This document shows, one piece after another, positions 60,401 to 64,000 of a stretch of 64,000 nucleotides of DNA. The stretch is from NCBI GenBank assembly GCA_947178105.1, contig CAMWXD010000006.1:1-64000 (forward strand), given 5' to 3'. The notes beneath the pieces are model-generated. The model saw nothing but the letters and a program-made list of their open reading frames with translations, made no database searches and was not told where the DNA came from. Numbering within the stretch: the first letter of the stretch is position 1; each line of letters opens with the position of its first letter. The translations under genes were made by a program, and so were the position numbers. The DNA is from an uncultured Eubacterium sp. Lineage in GTDB: Bacteria; Bacillota; Clostridia; Lachnospirales; Lachnospiraceae.

Positions 60401-62672
60401 CATCCGTATAAAGCCCCATAATATCGTCCTCTACTGGGTCATACTCATAAAAATACATTTCAGCAACCGTAATCGTACCTGAAGCTACGCTGCGTGCAAG
60501 CCCGATCTGGATTTTTTTTGCAGTAACCGCACGGTCAAAACGGAGCATATAATACACTCTTCCTTCGGCATCCGTTTTTCTTAGGACAGCAATATTGCCG
60601 TTTCCCAAAGTATGCGGCTGATTGTCCGCGTCCCAATACTGGATCTTTGCGTAACCATAACTGGTATCCTGGTCAATCGGCTCCTGCAAAGCGATCATCT
60701 TGATTTGATACGCCTGGTCAAATTCATAAATCAGCCCGCGTCCGCCCAGGCTGTTATAACCGCCGCCGTCCCAGGTTGCCATCTCATAATAGGAGTTTGC
60801 GTTGTTGTCCACGCTTCCCCAGGCTGTCCCTGCCTCGGTATCCTTCGGGCTGCTCTTCATCCCGCCGCTTCCTGTTGCAGCATGAACAATCTTCGGGCTG
60901 ACAGCGCCGTTTTCCGCCTTATTGATTAGCCTATAGCGCGGCACCTTTGCCAGATCCATATCCTTTGTCATCGCTGCGGCAGTCAGTGAAGGCGCGCCTT
61001 CCCCGAGTTCATTGACGCCTGTGACATAAAATAAATATTTTGTCAGGTTTTCCAGATTTTCTACAGTATAAAAATTGTCCGAAATACCTTCGATCTTCGT
61101 ATACTCTGCCGCATTTTCTTTCTTATAGTACAAATTATACGTTACCGTATTTTTCATCATCTTCCAAGATACTCTTACTGCCTGATATTGTCCGGCTGCT
61201 TTTACATAATCCGGCGCATCCGGTTTTTTCGTTGGCTTTGGCTCTGCGCTCACTTCCGCGCTGTAGCCGCTGCGCCACATACCGTTTACAGAACGCACTT
61301 TCGCCTTATATTTTTTGTAGTTTTCAATCTTTGTACGATCATCCAGCGAAGAAACCGTCAAAGTCGTGCCTGTTACCTGCCTGACGTATTCCTTTTTTTC
61401 TGCTCCTGCTTGATCGGTATCTTCCCATACGCATACTTCATATCCGGTAACATTGTCGCACTTACTCCAGCTCAACGTAAAAGAAGCACTGCCGTTTTCC
61501 GCCTTCACATTTGCCGGAATGTCTGCCGCTGGTTCCGGGATACGGCTTGCCATATCGTCGAGGAACGTGACCTTGGAGATTTCAGCCAGGCTGTTCTTAT
61601 CCTTTTCCATCCCGGTCACGCGAAATGTTACTTTTTTGACCGCAACCTGTTTGCCAAGTTGAATGCAGATCGTGCCGTTAGCATCTTTTGCCGCGGTTAC
61701 ACTGCCCTTGTCCAGACTGCGAAGCCCGGTATTCGGAACGTTCAATGTCATGATATTGCCATCCGCCTCAGTAATCTCAACCTCCGCCGTACTGACCGGA
61801 TACTCTGTACCTGTCTCAAATACCATGCCTTCCATCTGGCTGTTATCAAATGCAAAGTCTACGGAAACCGGATTCTGCGGCGATATCGGCAGTCCATTTG
61901 ACGCAGATAGCTGCACTCCCATACCTCTGTTATTAAACAGGTCTTCTATGCTTCCTTTATTCGTTTTTGTGTTACTGCCAGTTGCCGCCTTCACTTTAGA
62001 AGAAGGAATGCTGGCCTCCACCGAAGATTCGACCGGCGCAGCCTGATAGCTCTTCGTAAAATACTCCAGATCCGCAAGATCCACCTTGCCGTCCCGGTTC
62101 AGGTCAGCCCGCTTTGATTCTTCATCCAGATTTTGCTCCGGCGTTTCCGTTTCTGCTTCTTGGTTTTGTGTTGACGCCGCAATGCTGCCTGACTCATCCA
62201 AAATATCGGTGATAAGCTTTTTGTCTTCAACATCGATCTGTCCATCCCCGTTGACATCGCCAATCCGAAGCACGCCCGGATGCGCCTGTGTCTGCGCGGC
62301 GCCTAAGTCAATATCCCCTGTCATCAGCTTTACGCCATAAGCCTTGTCTCCCACCTGGATTTTCTGCTCATAACGTGCAAATCCGTCCGCCTGTACCGTC
62401 AGGGTATATGTTCCCTGCTCTAAATTTTCATAAACTGTCCCTGTTTTAGACGGCAGGAGTTCACCTGTATCCTTTTCCAGATTCAATATTCTTTCGTCTT
62501 TTCCACTCAGTGATACGGTAAAGTCCACATCATCTTCCAGCCGCAGCGCTGAAATAATCGTTACGTTTACCTGCCCTGGCGGCGCTGATGCCGCACCCTT
62601 TGCAATCATTGCCTGCTGGCTGGATAAAAACACCAGAATCACCGCAAGCAGGCTTGAAATGTACCGCTTCAT
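57408..62672 (-). CDS. Giant secreted M60-type metalloprotease with dockerin, Fn3 and discoidin-like domains
   Basis: 1754 residues. Signal peptide (SLLAVILVFLSSQQAMIAKG). A carboxypeptidase-regulatory-like domain (35-115) is followed by two EF-hand-like dockerin repeats, GDVNGDGQIDVEDKKLI near 138 and ADLNRDGKVDLADLEYF near 190. Then a cohesin-like stretch, two Fn3 domains (SFTLSWSKCDNVTGYEV near 400), and a discoidin-like part (YAKIQYWDADNQPH). The M60 core has WGIAHEIGHCINQGAYSI near 1108 (HEIGH zinc site). The C-terminal part holds further beta domains (EIILEFNRSHAVTGFQY). M60 enzymes cut mucin-type O-glycoproteins. RBS GAAAGGAG at 62672. First of the two-gene unit. Confidence 0.9.
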   Translation of the reverse strand: MKRYISSLLAVILVFLSSQQAMIAKGAASAPPGQVNVTIISALRLEDDVDFTVSLSGKDERILNLEKDTGELLPSKTGTVYENLEQGTYTLTVQADGFARYEQKIQVGDKAYGVKLMTGDIDLGAAQTQAHPGVLRIGDVNGDGQIDVEDKKLITDILDESGSIAASTQNQEAETETPEQNLDEESKRADLNRDGKVDLADLEYFTKSYQAAPVESSVEASIPSSKVKAATGSNTKTNKGSIEDLFNNRGMGVQLSASNGLPISPQNPVSVDFAFDNSQMEGMVFETGTEYPVSTAEVEITEADGNIMTLNVPNTGLRSLDKGSVTAAKDANGTICIQLGKQVAVKKVTFRVTGMEKDKNSLAEISKVTFLDDMASRIPEPAADIPANVKAENGSASFTLSWSKCDNVTGYEVCVWEDTDQAGAEKKEYVRQVTGTTLTVSSLDDRTKIENYKKYKAKVRSVNGMWRSGYSAEVSAEPKPTKKPDAPDYVKAAGQYQAVRVSWKMMKNTVTYNLYYKKENAAEYTKIEGISDNFYTVENLENLTKYLFYVTGVNELGEGAPSLTAAAMTKDMDLAKVPRYRLINKAENGAVSPKIVHAATGSGGMKSSPKDTEAGTAWGSVDNNANSYYEMATWDGGGYNSLGGRGLIYEFDQAYQIKMIALQEPIDQDTSYGYAKIQYWDADNQPHTLGNGNIAVLRKTDAEGRVYYMLRFDRAVTAKKIQIGLARSVASGTITVAEMYFYEYDPVEDDIMGLYTDDLHTVLRSDVTHDTIDALRVRINTKEAESGEYHPDRDLLERELKTAEDILDSKLNTPVHIHSGITTKDVGRGFGGLNAWQPLGITAAAGEQITVYVGHGYKRTGDNTSLQLVATQYHAEAASMSQVVKTLKIGRNDIVIPKIWSGDFELGGALYVQYTGSGGAEDEYAVRVSGGVEVPVLDLYQVTDQTERMARISKYLADLGSYVSQMQAKHREVHEASANLNVHKAYDEKNCILGATDILLDTMMLSLPAAQVLSGSKSNAETLSQSMNAMEEMMYLFYQHKGLNKNAKEAIDQIPKGHQNIRYQRMFAGAFMYASGNHIGIEYGSTAGMVSGKPVQKDENGRWVSGQYFGWGIAHEIGHCINQGAYSIAEITNNYFSVLAQAKETNSSVRFVYYNEENPANTVFGKVTSNTKGRASNVFTQLGMYWQLHLAYDDGYNYKTYDDHQTQLDRLFFARVDSYARKPDRAPKPGGVALTLPGDTDQNLMRLACAAAKKDLLEFFERWGMTPDEGTIKYAEQFEKEERAIYYANDEARAYRLTNGGTGSGANSNALAASRNYKNSDKTSNQVEIRLSAPGIATAGDVLGYEIVRCTVSEDKSNGLAYDEEFAGFKMGNGKEEVVFTDTVSTINNRAVTYKVRLIDKYLCIVDEKTLAPIKICHEDFIDKAGWTISTNQISVPQADAKQNEDADGSIYNEGEADVPCGVDAKKELARRALEKELGKMIDNDSGTSFTANVEGAQAEIILEFNRSHAVTGFQYTGAAIGSYDLYVRDMNGAWVKAGSFSGNDDTDGKGVYFAEEKDEKNIAKYQTTAVKLVISGQTTVSIAELDVRGISGDNVEFEGTFQDQPAIGILDSDVSYGNNQKIPQGSLVFVGSYKGNPAYNVVSLFHKDGKRILGTDTNGDGAASQIIFAEVPKTGKIQDVSEGTWVYWIEPGQNLDSVIKELSGKEIRAELYRVDDPFTLEGQRYVSDTLPLKLKQMQSISDLDRIHINPPQN

Positions 62673-62880
62673 ATATTTCTCCTTTCTAAAAATAACACCT
62701 GCTATGTAACACAGTATCTTATCGGTAAAGATTGCCCCTATTGTATCCTCTTTGGGAAATGTTGACAATACTGGAAATCTCACAACGCTGATTTTGGAAC
62801 TTCTTTCTATTTACACATGCCATGTAAAATCAAAGAAATTTTTAGGAATCTTGCAAACACAATCTGTTTCTGTGATATAA

Positions 62881-62926
62881 AAAATCACTGTAAACGCCCA
62901 TTTCAGGGGCTTTACAGCGATTTTTA
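62881..62926 (-). terminator. Hairpin between ybaK and the M60 gene
   Basis: AAATCACTGTAAA (62882-62894) pairs with TTTACAGCGATTT (one mismatch), with GCCC/GGGG inner pairing. T-runs stand on both sides, so it can work both ways; it ends the ybaK transcript. Confidence 0.7.
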
Positions 62927-62952
62927 GCTCCAACTATTTTAATATATGTCAT

Positions 62953-63432
62953 TTACTGCCCACAAAGATCTGCTGTCACAAACGCTATCGCCTTCTCCAA
63001 TTCTCGCAAAGACACCTCTACCTGGCAGCCGATCTTCCCTCCGCTGACCATAATCGTTTCCTGCTGCAGGCTGCTTTCATCAATGACCGTTGGAAATACC
63101 TTCTTCATCCCGACCGGGGAACAGCCGCCATGTACATACCCAGTCAGCGGCAACAGTTCTTTCTCCTTTATCATTTCGATCTTTTTTTCTCCGACCGCTT
63201 CCGCCGCTTTTTTCAAATTCAGCTCTTGCGTCACCGGGACTACAAACACATAGTGCCCGCCCGATTTTCCAACTGTCACAAGCGTCTTAAATACCTGCTC
63301 TGGATTCTGTCCCAAAACTGTGGCTACCTCACGCCCTGCAACTGCCCCGGCAGCCGTATAAAAATGGCTTGTATAAGTTATTTTATGCTTGTCAAACAGG
63401 CGCATAACATTGGTTTTCTCGTTTTTTTTCAT
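62953..63432 (-). CDS. ybaK: YbaK/EbsC-type Cys-tRNA(Pro) deacylase
   Basis: 159 residues, the full YbaK length. It hydrolyses mischarged Cys-tRNA(Pro). Seen: LGQNPEQVFKTLVTVGKSGG near residue 40 with the catalytic Lys, YVFVVPVTQELNLKKAAEAV near 62, GYVHGGCSPVGMKKVFPTVID near 98 and IMVSGGKIGCQVEVSLREL near 127. It lies 18 bases behind the signal peptidase gene and has a hairpin at its end. Confidence 0.92.
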   Translation of the reverse strand: MKKNEKTNVMRLFDKHKITYTSHFYTAAGAVAGREVATVLGQNPEQVFKTLVTVGKSGGHYVFVVPVTQELNLKKAAEAVGEKKIEMIKEKELLPLTGYVHGGCSPVGMKKVFPTVIDESSLQQETIMVSGGKIGCQVEVSLRELEKAIAFVTADLCGQ

Positions 63433-63450
63433 AACTGCACACCTGGTTTC

Positions 63451-64000
63451 TTAAATATTCAAAAACAAATGAAACTTCGGATAATACTTAAGCACCGCCC
63501 TCCCGATCAGTTGATCCTTGTGCACATACGTATAAGCCTGCGCTTCTTCCTTATTATCTGCCACGCCGTCATCGATCGCACACTGTGCCCAGTATCTTGC
63601 ATCTTCTGAAATATTCCGGTTATCTCCCAGCATCAGGTAATGGTCTGTTGGCACTTCAAAAAAGTAGCCGTCATTTCCTTCCACCCACTCCTCCGGCAGA
63701 TAGTTTTCCTCGATCGGCGTATCTGACCCGTCAATATAGATGCCGCCGTCTTTGATCTCCACCGTCTCGCCAGGAAGCCCGATCACACGCTTGATGTAAA
63801 TGGTATCCTCATGAACTGGATATTTAAACATAACGACGTCATACCGCTGCGGCTCCCCAAACAGATAAGAAAGCTTGCAGCCAAATATCCGGTCGTCCAC
63901 CTGTAACAGGTTTTCCATTGATTCAGACGGTATTTCCGCATTGATCAGCACATACCGGTTGACCAGCAGCGCCAGAGCACATGCAAATACAATCATCCAT
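63451..64000 (-). CDS. lepB: Signal peptidase I (partial, 5' end beyond the window)
   Basis: At least 183 residues; the frame is open through the window edge and the first ATG in it (63996) lies inside the membrane segment, so the real start lies outside. Seen: membrane helix MIVFACALALLVNRYVLINA, the catalytic Ser in IPSESM, the catalytic Lys in DTIYIKRVIGLPGETVEI, and DHYLMLGDNRNISEDARYW. It cleaves signal peptides, e.g. of the secreted proteins in this window. Confidence 0.9.
   Translation of the reverse strand, partial: WMIVFACALALLVNRYVLINAEIPSESMENLLQVDDRIFGCKLSYLFGEPQRYDVVMFKYPVHEDTIYIKRVIGLPGETVEIKDGGIYIDGSDTPIEENYLPEEWVEGNDGYFFEVPTDHYLMLGDNRNISEDARYWAQCAIDDGVADNKEEAQAYTYVHKDQLIGRAVLKYYPKFHLFLNI

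Overview
The window looks like chromosomal DNA from a gut Lachnospiraceae-type Firmicute (Clostridia). Grounds: moderate GC with A/G-rich Shine-Dalgarno sites, low-GC Gram-positive gene families (ABC-F ATPase, C_GCAxxG_C_C protein, FprA flavoprotein, PUA-less glutamate 5-kinase, heterodimeric ABC exporter, CsoR/CopA), a rhamnose operon of gut-commensal type, and a secreted M60 metalloprotease with a dockerin-like segment. The species cannot be fixed from sequence reading alone.

Layout. 1-2.1 kb: a PD-(D/E)XK (Rpn-like) protein with a 12-unit tetrapeptide repeat, flanked by two 144-bp direct repeats and followed by gene debris. 2.1-5.1 kb: an ABC-F ATPase with its own promoter and a leader that can form two mutually exclusive hairpins, a redox-type Cys protein and a small orphan gene. 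5.1-10.2 kb: L-rhamnose operon rhaB-rhaA-rhaD-fucO (minus strand). 10.2-12.3 kb: proBA. 12.3-20.5 kb: a Wadjet-type SMC defence operon, transcribed jetD-jetA-jetB-jetC. 20.6-22.3 kb: an AAA-ATPase/PD-(D/E)XK fusion. 22.4-23.6 kb: FprA flavoprotein. 23.7-25.7 kb: a decayed sensor kinase and FtsX-type permease flanking a live-looking RelE-type toxin-antitoxin pair. 25.7-29.4 kb: Rrf2 regulator, SGNH-type exported protein, transglutaminase-like exported protein, GreA-family factor with a 15-bp triplicate repeat at its stop codon. 29.5-32.6 kb: copA and csoR with a CsoR operator inside the promoter spacer. 32.8-33.8 kb: unknown protein. 33.8-39.7 kb: fructose operon fruA-rpiA-Gfo/Idh-fruK preceded by an RpiR regulator. 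39.8-41.8 kb: RdgB-family pyrophosphatase and an esterase. 41.8-43.6 kb: a PvuII-like restriction-modification system (R and M convergent and overlapping, with a small HTH gene). 43.8-45.3 kb: a compact operon of unknown proteins including a PD-(D/E)XK-like nuclease, the best candidate here for something undescribed. 45.3-49.5 kb: an asymmetric ABC exporter pair with a long leader. 49.9-53.8 kb: small membrane protein, DegV, MarR regulator and MATE efflux pump. 53.9-55.2 kb: cobalamin riboswitch, DUF4430-type lipoprotein and ECF S-component. 55.3-56.1 kb: a second toxin-antitoxin pair and tRNA-Leu(TAG). 56.2-62.7 kb: a cohesin-like/Fn3 secreted protein and a 1754-residue dockerin-bearing M60 metalloprotease. 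62.9-64 kb: YbaK deacylase and a signal peptidase I running off the window.

How it fits together. Sugar use (rhamnose, fructose), corrinoid scavenging and a mucin-type protease suggest life on host or plant glycans. Two separate defence areas (Wadjet plus AAA/nuclease at 12-22 kb; PvuII-like R-M plus unknown nuclease operon at 42-45 kb) and several efflux or ribosome-protection genes (ABC-F, ABC pair, MATE) suggest strong phage and antibiotic pressure. All calls come from reading motifs and layout; no database search was run.
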